A stretch of 64,000 nucleotides of DNA, from assembly GCA_024734555.1 (NCBI GenBank), contig JANPWX010000080.1:3849419-3913418 (forward strand), written 5' to 3'. The notes under the pieces are model-generated. The model was given only the letters and a program-made list of their open reading frames with translations. It searched no databases and was not told where the DNA came from. How positions within the stretch are numbered: position 1 is the stretch's first letter; each line of letters begins with the position of its first letter. Shown piece by piece: positions 40,801-53,695 of this stretch. The position numbers and the translations under genes are program-made. Source of the DNA: Trochalopteron elliotii (lineage: Eukaryota > Chordata > Aves > Passeriformes > Leiothrichidae).

Positions 40801-42769
40801 GTATTAATTTGGAAACCTTTGAGACGCTGTGGAAATAGTAGCTGTTGTGGATTGCTGCTTGCTGCCTTGTATCAGGAGCAATTTAAGCACAAATCTGGCT
40901 GTAGCAAAGGTAATACAAATATAAACCTGAGTAAATAAGGAACTGTTGGTGCACAAACATCTGTCTAATCTGGGAACTGAACCAATTACTACCAAAAAGA
41001 GATGTGATCTCAGCAGCTTTAGTTTTGAAAAGAAACTGATTGGTGTGAGGAAATGTATTGGATCAACCTTATCACAGAGAATGAAACATTAAGGCAAAGA
41101 TGCTCATAAAAATAGCCAAGGATATTGATATTTTCTTTTATGCCCTTACTACATTTCCACAAACTGGGATGGGATAGAATCCTTAAGAAGGATAAGGTGT
41201 TTGTAGCATAATTCTAAAGTCAACTGTGTTTGAGAAATTAAGTGTGGTGTTTTGACTCCACTCTTGACTGCAGCTACTTCATAACTTCCAGTGGCATCTC
41301 CTACCTTTGCAAACACCTTACAGAGACGTTAAGAAAGCTTAAGTATATCTTAGAGATGGTGCATGATTTTGTGAATTTGGATAGGAATATGATGGGATAT
41401 GAAGGTGTCAAAGGGATTTATGGAGGGGAGAAAAAATATCTGACATTTTTTAAAAAAAGAGAAAAAGATCACAGAATAAGTGAAACAGAGGAAAGGGGGG
41501 ATGACAATGAGAAATAAATTAAAAGGAGGTGAAAGCAGTGAGTCTATCCATAGGTTGTAGATAGAAGTCTTTCTCCTCATACTGCTCTATAAAGCATTTT
41601 TAATGTAACAGTTGCAGAGAAGAGAATAGGGAAGTCCTTGCCAGGTCTCTTGCCCCATGTTCTTATAGGAATTTTTGAAAATTCTTGCTGAAAAAAATTG
41701 GTGAAGACATTTGATCAGAAGGGTGGAGCACTTTTCCTGGTATAAATGAACAGTACAGATCATATTTTCTAGTACCCTTTCCAAGACACACATTTTATTG
41801 AACACTGCTGGAACAGTGGAAATCTGTGGAAACATAGATTTGACCTATTACAACAGGCTTATTAGCTTGCTGAAAAGCTGACAATAAAATATGATGTCAG
41901 GAGACAAGGTGTATCATGTTAACCCTGAATCTTAAGCACAACAGGAAAACATTGAAACAGTAGCACAGAGTTTATAGAAAAATACCAGCACTGTGTATCA
42001 AAGAATGTCAGTAATATAAAACACTTTCAGCATCTTCCTAATACATTTTACTGAATATTTTTTATTTCTCCTTACTGCAGCAAATTACAGGTAGGCAGGT
42101 GGTTTTCCAGGACCAATCTTACTACTCAGTAGTCACAAAATCAGTCTTTGTTTTTTTTCCCAAGTATTTTTGCTTTATTTCAAATTTGTTTTAACTAGAG
42201 TACTTTATAAAAGCAAGTTGCCATTTTAATCTCATTTTTCATCTGTGAGAAAGAGAGCCGTGAATTAATTCAATGAACCATAGAATATTCCTTGCAGTGA
42301 GGCACAGATAAAATTGGGGACAGAATACAGACCTCCTCAAACTCAGCTCCCTTCCTCTTGCCTGCTTTGTACGATTATTTCACGGCTGAGTCTGAACACA
42401 GCTTGACACAAACAGTCCTATTTGGAATATAATGGAGAGTTTTTCGGGGCATTTAATGAGGCAACATGACATGGAAGTGGTGCTCTTCAAAAAAGATTCC
42501 TGTCAGTGGCTTGCACCACTCCAGCACAGATGTTCAGCAGAGTAGCAGTGAGATGTTCACCAGAGTTCTGAGCTCTGTCTAGCAGCTTCTCTCCAAATGT
42601 GTAAGCTCCTGCAGCTTGTCCATTATGTTCCTGTTTGGCAGAAAGGCGACTGCTGCTGTGCTGACATACATCACTGAGCTTTGTACTGTGGGTCTGCCAT
42701 TTGTGTGCAGACACACTTATCTGGAATCAGCATGGGGATCTATCAGACCTGGGGAGGGCTGCTTTTTTT

Positions 42770-42816
42770 CTTTTTTTTTTTCTTCCTTTGCCTTTTTTTT
42801 CTTTTTAATGTGTTTT
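42770..42816. repeat. Pyrimidine/T-rich tract
   Basis: About 47 bases of nearly pure T with occasional C and one G, with runs of 7, 11 and 8 T. It produces hydrophobic poly-Phe stretches in overlapping open frames, which are artefacts. Confidence 0.85.
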
Positions 42817-42830
42817 CTTCTCCTGAGCTG

Positions 42831-45800
42831 ATATATTCCTTTCTGTCACTGAAGCTCTGTCAGAAACAGAGATAATAGCAACATTCAACAAGTAAGAACA
42901 CAGCTGCAAAAGATATGTATAAACCCCAATATATAGATATGGCATTTTGAGTTGTTTTTTCTCCCACTCCCCTATTGTAATCAGTTGAAATGCAGATTTC
43001 AGTGTATGTACTGCAGGAGTTCTGGTAGCTCATTTCGACTTTCTTTAAGCAGTCAGTCACTTTATTTCAGGGACATGTTTTAGTGCATACCCCCAGTAGC
43101 AGTCATTTGGTGGGCTAGAGGTGTGGTGATTGTTTGATGGGGATGGGTTGGACTAGGCATTGCTTTTAATGGAGAGGGAAGGATTTGAGTATTAGGAAAG
43201 ATTTGCAGTACAATTTCTATATCACCAGATGCCATGTGACAGATTAGAAAATCTTGGAAAATGCGATATATGGAAAATGCCCATGTACGTAGAACATGGG
43301 CAGTGACGGGAAAAAGTGATTTTTGCACATCTCTTGAATCTTCATGTTTCTTCCAGTGGGAATGATATTGGTAAAACACTGGATTAAATTTTCAAATGTG
43401 CTGACTATCTAGTGACTGTTAACTTCAAGTTATCTTGGGGCTGTTCAGAAGTGCTGACTGTTAGGACTGATGTAGGGTAAGATCTTCTCTTTCAAGACAA
43501 GCTGCCTTTAAATCTTTGTGTTGTCTCTACTCATGTTTTAGTTTGGAAGGACATGTATTTTAATAAACTAACTACGTGTACTATTACTCTATTTCATTAT
43601 TTACACATTTTTAATCCTTTTTCTTATTTTCTTTGCTGAGTTACTGTCAGATGATCAGTTTAGTTCTTAAATGAGATTTAATAGGTGCAAGTTAACTACT
43701 TTGTAACTTCAGAAAGAGTAGCAGCATCCATAATTCAGGTATTTATAAGGTATTGTAAGTAATATACTGAAATAAATGTAATATAAGGTGGAGAAACTAG
43801 ATGTACTTTGAGAATGCAGTGAACAGAACACCCATTTGAGCATACCACGCAAGTCCTCTTCTGCTCTGCATGTCACACTCACTGAATTTTGTGCAGATTC
43901 TTTTGAATCAATCCATAACATCTAACTTATAATTTTAAGAAAAATGTCCTTAAAATTTGTGGTAGTGAACAACAGGCAGTGCTAATTTGTCATACAAAAT
44001 GAAGTAGTAACAGATGTATCGTCCAAGCCCTCAATAGTTGTCTGAGCTAAAATAGCGGCTCTGCAAGAGATGTGGTGTGTTTTCATCACAATGTTCTGTC
44101 TTTGTCAAAGTACTAACGATAAATGATAGAGTGTTTATACTAATTTTGATGTGACCCAGATATTCATTGTTATTTCAAATATGTTTTCAGGAACAATTAC
44201 AAGAATTGCTATTTTAATCTCCATGCGTTGACATAAGTAATATTAATGTAAATCAGAGTTGGAATTCAACGTGACAGACTTCCTTCTTTCCATTTAATAA
44301 ATTTTGGATACTCAGTCAGGAAGAAGAAACGCTGCTTTTGATCATGTGTCATAAATAATATATTAAATATTACAAGAAATACTTATGGGAAAATATTTTA
44401 AATGTGAGTACATTAAAATATATTTGAACAAATTATTTATCTAGAAATTTGGAATTATGTTTAATAGCCTTCTTAAAGAGCTCTCTGTTGTAAGCTGTTT
44501 GCCTCAATTTACCTGTAGTTAATACTTGTGAGTCACCTTGGTTTTTATCCTTAAATTGAATACGATTCAATACTGTTGATTTCTGTATTGTTGCAAAAGT
44601 ATCAATCCTTGATAGATACATCAGCCATCATGACACAAAAGAGAGATGACAAAACTTTCGGACAAAAATATCTTCTTTGCAAACTGATGTGTTTTGTAGC
44701 TAAAAACATTTAAATTTATTTAGTGCTGGTTGCAATCTCTTATGGAGAAACAGATATTGCAGATGTGGAAACCTGCTTCCTTCCTTTGCTGGCCAAATAT
44801 TTTGGGAGTTTTTGTTTTGTTTTTGCTGGTTTTGTTTGGAATTTTTGGTATTTATTATTATTTACAACCTTAAAAATAGAATTGGCTCTTCTAAACTTGT
44901 CCAGGTAGTTGTTACATAGTTTTTGTGGCACATTTTGTATGGGCAACTATTGCATTCAGGTGGTTGCTAAGAGTAAGTTTATCCAGTAGAATTTAAATAA
45001 CTGGGGAATTATAGGAGAGAATATACCATTTTTGGGTAAACTGTTTTAATAAAAATCTAACCTCTACTATTTATTATAAATTATTTGATAATGAGTACAG
45101 TACCAGAGCCTAGAAATACATTGGTACTAATATCAGACCTGTTCATGGTAACTTTTGCCAGTTCAAGTTTGCATCTTTCTTTTGAATATATACTTCATCC
45201 AGGGACAGGAATTTTCTGATTGATGTCCTATATTTCTTTGATAAAAAGCAGAAAGGAACACAAAGCAGAAATGTAGCTGGAGAAAACACAAGCATCCAAA
45301 ACCCTTAAGACTAAATGTTTGTCTATCTAAAATTACATATCTAAGCATTTGTATTTAGGTACCTCCAAAAAAGACCTCCACCTTATGCTGTAATTAAACA
45401 TTAATTAATTAAACCTTATATATGCAGAAATATTTTCTATCAAGAACAGTATCTGTGGTCAGAGTCTTTTGTTTTACATTTAGTTAAAACCAAAATAAAA
45501 CCTCCGGCTAACAATCAGCCTGTCTCCCCCATCTATTAAGGGTGCTGCTCTGATGACTTTTCAGCACAACTACAGTTATTGAGTTTGTGGGTATTGAAGT
45601 CAGCAGGCAGAGGCAGTTGTAATGAATATCATAACATTTTATTATTGATGTATCAATTTGAAACATGGTGAGAAATGTAGGTGATGAAAGTTAAATTAGT
45701 GAAAAGCTGCCTTTATATTATCTATCTAACACTGAAATATTCTGTGGGAAGGAGAAAGAGACAATGAAAAAACTGGTCCAAAATGGCAATGAAAGTGATT

Positions 45801-48800
45801 AAGGGCCTGGATTTACTTCTAGACAGAACACAATAAAAGAAAAAGGGAAAAAATAATAGTTCAGGAAGAAAATGAATGAGAAGATACATGGAAGAGGTTT
45901 GTGCAAGCTGGTGGTATGACTGATGACTAGATACACTGTTTGCTCATGGTTGTGCTTTCCAATGTTAAAAGAACATGCTTTAAAAAGAAATATGTGTTAA
46001 AAAATTTATACTTTTTCTGCATGGTAGATAATGAGCTCATGATGTATAATTAAACTCAAGAGCTTAACAAGGTTTGGGTTCTGGTTTGTTTGGCTATGTT
46101 TCTTAAGGAATTTTTTAACACCAATTTCTACATTAACATGATGGGAGGGGTGTGCGTGAGAATTAAAATGGAAATAATAATTGTGCCTGATCCATTGGAA
46201 AACAAGCTGCTTTTCTGACTGAGTAGGGAATAATGTATAACAGGACTGCAAACCAACGCGTTAAGTTAGAAGGCAGGCAGGTAGATATGTTAATCTTTTA
46301 TTTTACTTTTTTTATATTTGGCACCTGTGTTTTTATGTTTGGCACCAAGCCACCCTTGGTTTTTCCACATTAAGGAGCTGGAACAAGAAAAAGCTCACAT
46401 CGTCTTGGTGTCTGAGAAACACTAAACAGTCAGGAACTGGCATATGACCAGGACTCCCATTATTTGTGGGCTAACATCTGTAACCTTTGTTTCAGACTTC
46501 TCTGTCTGATGAGTTTTGCAACCACACTTAGTGGCCTCAGCAACTCATGCTGTGTGGAGAGGGGCACTGAGTTCAGAAGTGCAACAATCTACACTGCATC
46601 ATGGCATCATCTTGGTTAGAGACCACTTGCCTACAATACCGAGTGTTTTTTTTCATTTCAAGGGCAGCATATATGCTGGTCAGGGATTGGGAGAAAAGGT
46701 GAGGACTTGGTGAAACTGTGCCATCAGATGGAAAAAATATTATGATTGGTGTTGGTTCAACCATGGTGTCGAACAAAATAAACCTCAATATCAAAATTCT
46801 TGTATGTACAGTGGCTACATAGAATCTAGGTGTTTTTCTTAATATATGTATGTATGTATGTATATATATATATTAATTTACCACAGTGTGAGATTCAGGG
46901 TTCCTCCTTTGCCTTCTCTATTTCCTTGGAACTTGGCAATAACATGAGACTACTCCACTTGGGGGTAGACATCTGGTCTTGGGGGGTGGAGAGAAAAGCT
47001 AATTAGTTAAGGCATTTCCTGGGACAAGGCTGCTGAAGGCGTCAAACTGCCTGTCCAGGACACTAGGTAAGATATGACCAAGTATCTGCAGCTCATGGCT
47101 CACTCTTTCTCTGCTAGAGCTGGGCTAATTGCAGCTGCAAGAGGTGGGAGAGGAAGGGTAGGAGGAGTTGCCTTTCCTTCCCACTCTGCTCTACACTGTA
47201 CCCACTCCTCTAACAATAGCAGGAAAGAGACCCTCTCTCCCACTTCCATCCCTTCCTTTTCTGGGAGACAATAGTCCAGTCTCAATCATGGTTTTCTGCA
47301 GAGAATCCTTGAGCCAGCTCTGTCCTGGAAGATTTATGATCGTGTTTTTAGACTTCAGATTATCTCTTGATCTTTTCTGCACTCTTGACCAGAGCTCAGT
47401 AATTTGTAGCAAGAGACGGAAGACCTGTGCCGTACTCCTGCACAGTATCTCAACTCTTATTGTAATGTCTTTCTTTACCAGTACAAGTTATTTTCTTATG
47501 GAGAGACTTTACTGAAAAGGGAGAGATTCTGTTTAGCTCTTGTTCTTCTGGACAGTAATTTGTCTGGGTGCATGATAATAAAGTGATGTCACAGTGCCAG
47601 GAAAGAAATATTTTTTTTACAGGAAAGTCTAAAGATCAGAGCTCCAAATATGGAGTAATTACTCCTTGGTACTCCATTGTCATCTTTTCCCATCTTTTCT
47701 GTACACCATTGAGATAGTGGTGCTTTTTGGTTTTATTCTTGAGTTGGTCATAGTGATGGAATATCTTCCATCACTTCCAAGTCAGGCTGCCCAGGTTCTC
47801 TTGAACACGTGGATACAAATCTGGCTTGTTGTTGCAAATGAAAATTGGATGTATCAAAATATCAACTGATTATTCTTCAATTTTTACATATTTGCCTCAA
47901 CAATTTGTGAAGAGGACTTTTCTACTGACATAATTTGAACCTGAAACCAGTTTTTTGTGCTGTAATAGAATGTCTCTTCCTTTTCCACATGTAGTTGCAT
48001 TGTATTGATAGGGTAAAGTGATGGAGAATCAGAACTGTTATTTTAAACTAAAAGGTGGACTGGGTTCTTTGTGAGCATAAGCAGGAATCACTCTCACGCT
48101 GCTGGTACCTGTACAGATGCTTACTTCTGTTTTTCATCTTTGCTTAGCTTTGTGAACCCTCAAACTCATTGATTTAAATTTTACATAAGTTCCAGTCTGT
48201 CCCTTCAGATTTCCCAGTAATTTACACTTTATCCTGTGTGTAATTTACATTCTTGGCATCATGTTTGGAAGATTACTTTGTGCTGTCTTCCAGGAACATT
48301 TTCCCATTCCAAACTGGTACGGTGTACATCTCTACTGAAAAGAACAAGGGAAGGAAGTCTCCCTCAGATAGGAATTGTTATATGGCTGCCTGTGCTGTCC
48401 TTGTATTGATATCCAGATATGTTTTTTCTCTTGAAATACAACCCAGGAAATTTCTTGTTTTGTTGCAAAACTGTTAGTGTTTTCCATAGTGATAAAAATA
48501 TTTAACAGAGGATTTCCTTGTTTTTTTGCCTTCCCCCACTATGGCTACAGCTGCATTTGACTTATAATTTTTGGTTCCTGGTAGGATGACACAAGATGAC
48601 CAATTTGCACTTTTATGTCATGCAGTGATATGTAAAAACTCATTTTGGAACAAAAAGCTGCTTTCCCAGCAGCCAGTAGGAACCCAGTTCAAAGTTGAAT
48701 TAGCATTCTCATGTAGAGAGAGCACTTAGTAGCCCAGACAGAATGGAGATTTTAATGGTATATTTAGTGGAAGCCAAGAGGGAATGTTTAAGCAGAAATT

Positions 48801-50459
48801 TTCACTAACTAAATTAAAGACTGATAATTTAATTTTGCTTCCAAAGAAAGATGATGAGAATTGCATCCTTCCTCTCTGGCATTGGTTGTGAAAAATGCTC
48901 ATAATGTAAATTATATCCTGGCATTGGAGAAGTGTCCCCCACAGTATTCCTCTCATTTTGTTGCTTAGAGAGCAGGAGTGCATGGAAGTGACAGTTCAAC
49001 CATCCTGGTATGTTCATGACTAAGATACGTTAAATAGATCTTCATGTTAACATTGCCTCTTCTGTAATTTCATATAGAGAGTTCACAAAATGTCTCACAT
49101 CTTTTAGCTATACACAGAACATCAGAAGGAATCTCCTAACAATAGGTTCAGAATTTTTTTTGCTGCTGCCAGATTACAAAAAAGCATTTTAAAGAACAGC
49201 TGTAGTTTCAATGTGTGCACATGTAATGATTTATCATAGATTGCTGTGTGGCATTTATCACCTCCAATACTAATCAGCCAGAATAGTGAGTGTCGTTAGA
49301 GCCATTTCACAGATAATGAATCTGGACTTTGATAGAGTATGGTTCAGCTTTAGAAGTCAGTGGCTGATCAGTCACAGGGCAGGTTTATGGAGAAGCTAGA
49401 AGACACTGCACCCAAAGATAATCCGTCCAAAATGAGAGCTTTGTAAGCGGCAGTTCTTAACATGTTTTTAAGGAATAACCTATTTCAAGGTATCCAAAAA
49501 AAACAAAACCCCAAAACATTGAGCTGACAAATGGCAGGTCACAAATGAAATTAGAAACTCTTTTGTTTCTTCCTTCTTGGAAACAACATAGTATCCTCCT
49601 TGACATTGCAATAATGAGCACAATGTAAAGACAGGAACACCAGTCTGTATTTAGAAAGTGAATCGCTGCCTGGTTTACTGTGACTTCTGTGGTTTTAGTA
49701 AAAAACCCCAGCAGTTGGGATGTATGGGTGTGAGAATTTAAGGCAGGGGAGGAGAACTTAGTAGAGAGCTTTCATCAGTTTTAGGAAGAAAACGTGCAAT
49801 TAGCTTCATGGCTTCCTATGTAGTTAAGTGCTTGAAGATGGCAAGAGTCTAGAATCTTCCTTGGGAGTTAAATAGCACAGAGAAGACTTTCAAATGCAGG
49901 TTATATACAAGATATAGTCACCTACTCACATTCAGCAAGTACATGCCTAAAAAATCCTGGTGGGACGACAAAGAGGGCAGTTGCCCCTTCTCCCATGTCT
50001 GATGTGACTTGAAGTCCATATACCAACGAAGCAAAATCTCGCAGTGCATTCACAGATCTGGAGGCAGTCAAAGCAAATCACAGTGTGGGTGTCATTGAAG
50101 AGCCTAGACAAAAGCCCTTGATCAGCTACACTGTTTGTTCTACAGTAACTGCAGTGTCTGAGTATTTTTTTAGGGATATACACAAATAAAACACTACTAC
50201 AATCCACAGATAACACAGCTATTATCACAGCATGGACATTTAAGTCCCACATTTAAAAAGCATGCAATTGTTATTTTAGCCCCTAAAAAGCCCAAAAAAC
50301 AACAAAACAAAACTGAAACAACTCCCTATCACATTGGTAAATCTGGTTTCATCAAATTTAAGAATAAGCACACAGAACAGAATTGGAAATGCAGAGAGAT
50401 ATCAAACATGGAAATGTGTGTGACTAAAGATTGAATCTGTACTCAACAGCTGCTTTAAA
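42831..50459. other. Non-coding stretch, slightly GC-richer near 46.4-47.5 kb
   Basis: No gene is recognised. The part 46.4-47.5 kb is richer in G and C than its surroundings and carries several overlapping frames of 60-115 codons on both strands, which usually signals composition rather than coding. A donor-like AAAAG|GTGAGG occurs at 46694-46704 at the end of a 65-codon frame (46516-46713), without a recognisable product. The minus-strand frame 49947-50252 is cysteine-rich but matches no family I know. Confidence 0.6.
46843..46873. repeat. (TATG)n-(TA)n compound microsatellite
   Basis: TATG units run into an alternating TA stretch. Simple-sequence repeat likely to be polymorphic. Confidence 0.92.
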
Positions 50460-50657
50460 ATGGTCATGAAGGGAATGGCACTGCTGTTGCTTGTGTGCCT
50501 GGCCGCCCATCAGACATATCTGACAATTACACTCAGGGAAGACACAACACAAAAGAGAACCGGGAGTAAAAGAAGTCATATTGCTGGGGCAGAGGCCAAT
50601 GAAAGAAAAAGGTTTGCTGTCCTGCCTCCTCCTCTTCCTCCCCAGACTAGTAGATAA
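50460..50657 (+). CDS. Hypothetical small ORF with signal-peptide-like start
   Basis: This 65-codon frame is not recognised as any known gene. Residues 1-6 (MVMKGM) are followed by a hydrophobic core ALLLLVCLAA (7-16), a good match to a secretory signal with likely cleavage near residues 16-20. The remainder is hydrophilic, with basic pairs KR near 32-33 and 37-38, a KRK-like site near 50, and a proline-rich end, as in small prohormone-like precursors. The frame also contains an acceptor-like tract: a long CT-rich run ending CCCCAG at 50640-50645, so the last codons could be intron or a second exon. No TATA box or upstream exon is evident. A frame of this length is common by chance; only the signal-like N-terminus makes it stand out. 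Confidence 0.15.
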   Translation: MVMKGMALLLLVCLAAHQTYLTITLREDTTQKRTGSKRSHIAGAEANERKRFAVLPPPLPPQTSR

Positions 50658-50718
50658 AGGAGATGGTTTGTAATCCTGAGGGATGGACAGTCAAAGGGTT
50701 TTGGGGTGAGGTGTTTCT

Positions 50719-50720
<2 letters not shown>

Positions 50721-50764
<44 letters not shown>

Positions 50765-50778
50765 TGCGTGTGTGTGTG
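50721..50778. repeat. Poly-T(43) followed by GT repeat
   Basis: T runs from 50721 to 50763 without interruption, then GTGCGTGTGTGTGTG (50764-50778). It is by far the longest homopolymer in the window. Read on the minus strand it is a poly-A tail-like tract and inflates a 156-codon minus-strand frame with polylysine. It could mark the tail of a minus-strand retrocopy lying to its right, or simply be an expanded simple repeat. No recognisable parent transcript is seen in 50779-51250. Confidence 0.92.
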
Positions 50779-52218
50779 ATTAAAAGAGCTAGAGTACAGG
50801 AAGTCATGTATTGTCCATGAGTCAAAGTAGATTACAAAGGACAGAGAACACAAAAGGAAAATGGAGCTAAAAAAGATATTAGTTGTCTTTTTTTTTTCCC
50901 CTCTAAAAAGCTTAAGTGGGAGCAGAAAAATTTCTTTTCTAAAAGGAATATAAATGAAGACATTTGCAGTTTCTGGGTCAGCACAAAGGCTGCTCAGCTG
51001 CTCACCCTTGCAGAAGATCAAATTTGGGATTGACCTCAAGAATTTTTCTCCCTTGACCTTCCAGGCAGAGGTGTGCAACCTGGGAAGAGGGGTTTTGCAC
51101 TGTGCAATCCCACACAACTTGTATGGGAATTACACAGACACTGAGATGTAGTGTAAGTCTTTTAATGAGATTGTTTGCTTTGCCATTTAAAGACAACCTG
51201 TACATAGCTGCTGGACTGATAGTGTTGACCTTAAAAACTCGGCAGATTAACAATTATATGGATTGTTGAGCAACTGCAGCAAAAACAATGCAGGAAAATC
51301 TTCATAGTCTTATTCTTCTGAATCTCTTGGCGTTTTTATGAGTGATTTTAGTAAAATTGGTTGATTGGGATAGCACAGATTACTCTGCCAACAGCCTCCT
51401 CCAAGCATGAAAACCTCCCCAGTAGTCCTCAGAGGAGCTGTATAGCATAGGAAAGATGTGATTTATCCTATACTGAGGATCTTGCACTGCAAGGCAGTTG
51501 TGACCTTCTGTTCTGTAATTTCCAGCTTTGGTTGGTCAGCAGATTAAAAGGCTGAATTTGGACCATGTGAAGGTCAGGAAAACAAGCTACCCTCCTTGAA
51601 TTTAAACTGGGTGCGAAGATACTAAAATACATAAATACCTCGTGAAATAAAAAGAACATTTTCTGAGAAAAATGGAGCTCTACTAATATATACACTTCTG
51701 GGAAACTTCATCTTTGTAACTATTTTTCCAGTTCTTTAGAGTCTGACATTGTAGCAGTGGTGGAGTGAAATAATTATAACACCTGCTGGGGCTGGAAAGC
51801 TAGTTTTAATAGACTATTTCTTTTAGCTTGCTAGGTTTAAGATGGACTACATCTTTCCCCAGATCAGAATGAAATACTAACCTCTGCTTTATGGAGAGGT
51901 CTGTGAAAATAAAATACGAACAATCCCTACCACTTCAGTAAATTCTTATATAAAGCACCAAGTGACCCAAAAAAGTCAGTGAGGAAATTATTTTTTATAT
52001 TGGCTGCAAAGGCCAAACAGAGTCTAGACTGTGTGGTTAATACCACCCACTGTGCTGAGCATCAACTGTTTTGTCTCATGATACAGTTTGTCCTCAATAT
52101 GAGACTTTAGACTTCTTTCACACTTGCTTCTTGCCTGGCTTCTAACTGAAGGGGGTATCACTTCATTAGCATTTGTAAATAGTCTGTCCTAAGTTGCTAG
52201 TTCTTCTCATCCAGATTC

Positions 52219-52273
52219 AATAAACAAAAAAACAAAAAAAAAACCTCAAAAAAACCCCCCAAAACAAAAAAAA
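52219..52273. repeat. A-rich low-complexity tract
   Basis: Runs of A broken by single C residues and a C6 run, about 55 bases. Low-complexity sequence. Confidence 0.88.
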
Positions 52274-52599
52274 TTGGCAAATCCTGAGTTTTGTTCTACT
52301 ATCTCAACAGGAAATAAACATTTCAGGCTTTATTTTGCTGGTTTTGGTACTATATTTTGAAGCTAAATTACTTCAGCATAAATGTTCTTGAACTAGATTA
52401 TGTAGGGTATCTCCATTTTCTTGGCAGCTAGGCTGGGACTATTTTCTTCTCCAAATGTCAGAGTATTGTTGGCTGTCAGACACTGTCTTTGCTTGCTACA
52501 GTTAGAAACCAGTCAACGAGAGCTACTGGGCAATAGATGTACATCCTGAGCTCCTGTACCACTGGGCATCTATAAAAAGTAGAGATCCCCATCTAAAAC

Positions 52600-52614
52600 T
52601 TTTTTTTTTTTTTT
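52600..52614. repeat. Poly-T (15)
   Basis: Fifteen T in a row, followed after a short spacer by a GTGTGTGTTTGTTTGTTT stretch. Confidence 0.9.
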
Positions 52615-53657
52615 AATTTGAGGGGTGTGTGTTTGTTTGTTTCCCACAAATTACTTGTTTACTACCATTAGATTTGCTGTTAGTGAAGTTTTTCTTTCAG
52701 GCTTAGAGCTTTTAGTAGTATAGGGTTAACCCTGCAAGGATAATTGGGCATGGTTAGCTGAGCTTTACTGTCCTCTCATATGGGAGCATAAGGAGCAGAA
52801 AGTACAAGCAGAGCAAAGCTGAATGTTGGTACTGCTAGGAAAACGTGTTATGTACATGTGTCTCACAGACTCACACAATAGGAGACACATGGAGTAAATC
52901 ATCTTGAAGAATCAGAGCCTTTGTAGGATAAGTAATTGCTTCATCTTAAGCTGCATCCAGATGTGCAGCCCACAGTGCTGGCTGGGAGTTCACTCTTTTA
53001 CCAGAGCCTGGTGAGGAGAATAAGATCTTTCCAGTACAAATGTTGCCACATTTAGACACGTTTTTCTTGCTTGAAAAAAGATTGCTCCAATCTGTTTTGC
53101 ACGTGGCTACAGCCTGAGATAATTTAGAAATAGAAATTAATGCAGAATGCCACAACTCTGTCATTCTGCAGTGAGATTGCTTTACACTGGTTCTCGGGTC
53201 CTGGTGTCACTTTCAGTAACTACTGGAGTAAAGTTGTTGGTCTTCAATTCCCTGCACTAAGATGTTGTTATTAGGAGCAGTGGGTGTGGTAGCTCAGAGG
53301 TACTGCCCATGAAAGTGCTGCAATTCTAGATTTCAGCCCCTTTCTCTAGGGGAAGAAAAGGGAAGAAGCTCCAACACTGTTGTTGTAAAATGTACTTACT
53401 GTACAGTTCATTCCTATTACTTCCTATGAGGTGTAGAGTCCTTCATTTTGCCCTTAACAGTGTGGTTGTTACCTGTGTATAATCAGCAATGACAGGGAAA
53501 TTGCTTGTACCTTCTTATTGAGTCATTTTTGCCTTGAGTGTGGTCTGTTGCTCTGCCTTAGCATATGGGAACTTCCAGGATGTGAGCTGCATTTTGCTTC
53601 CTCTTTTCCCCAAACTACAAAGTCTGGACAACTTTAACCTAAACACAGACTTGTGGT

Positions 53658-53695
53658 AAAAAATAATAATAGTAATAAAAAAATATATATATAAG
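53658..53695. repeat. (AAT)n/(AT)n low-complexity tract
   Basis: A-rich sequence with AAT units running into ATATATATATA. In one minus-strand frame it encodes aliphatic residues and gives a false membrane-segment appearance. Confidence 0.85.

Larger units (their letters stand above)
31785..42765. other. AT-rich non-coding stretch, no gene recognised
   Basis: Open frames reach only about 91 codons and none shows a domain, signal peptide or familiar motif. A strong donor-like AAAAG|GTGAGT lies at 39045-39055, but no acceptor-bounded open exon upstream is convincing, and the same bases form a 7-bp hairpin (CCAGACT...AGTCTGG). A G-quadruplex motif lies at 37.84 kb and a 12-bp direct repeat at 34.82 kb. 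Everything else looks like ordinary intergenic or intronic DNA. Confidence 0.65.

Noticed and set aside
43140..43165. GGGTTGGACTAGGC, resembling a CR1 LINE 3' word
   Set aside because: Only about a dozen bases match and no octamer repeat or further CR1 sequence follows.
46694..46704. Donor-like AAAAG|GTGAGG after a 65-codon frame
   Set aside because: The frame has no recognisable product and no clear acceptor pairs with it.
47168..47515. 115-codon frame overlapping others on both strands
   Set aside because: Several frames are open on both strands at once, which reflects local composition. No motif recognised.
50647..51117. 156-codon open frame, minus strand (longest in the window)
   Set aside because: A large part is polylysine from the 43-base poly-T tract. 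The rest has no recognisable feature.
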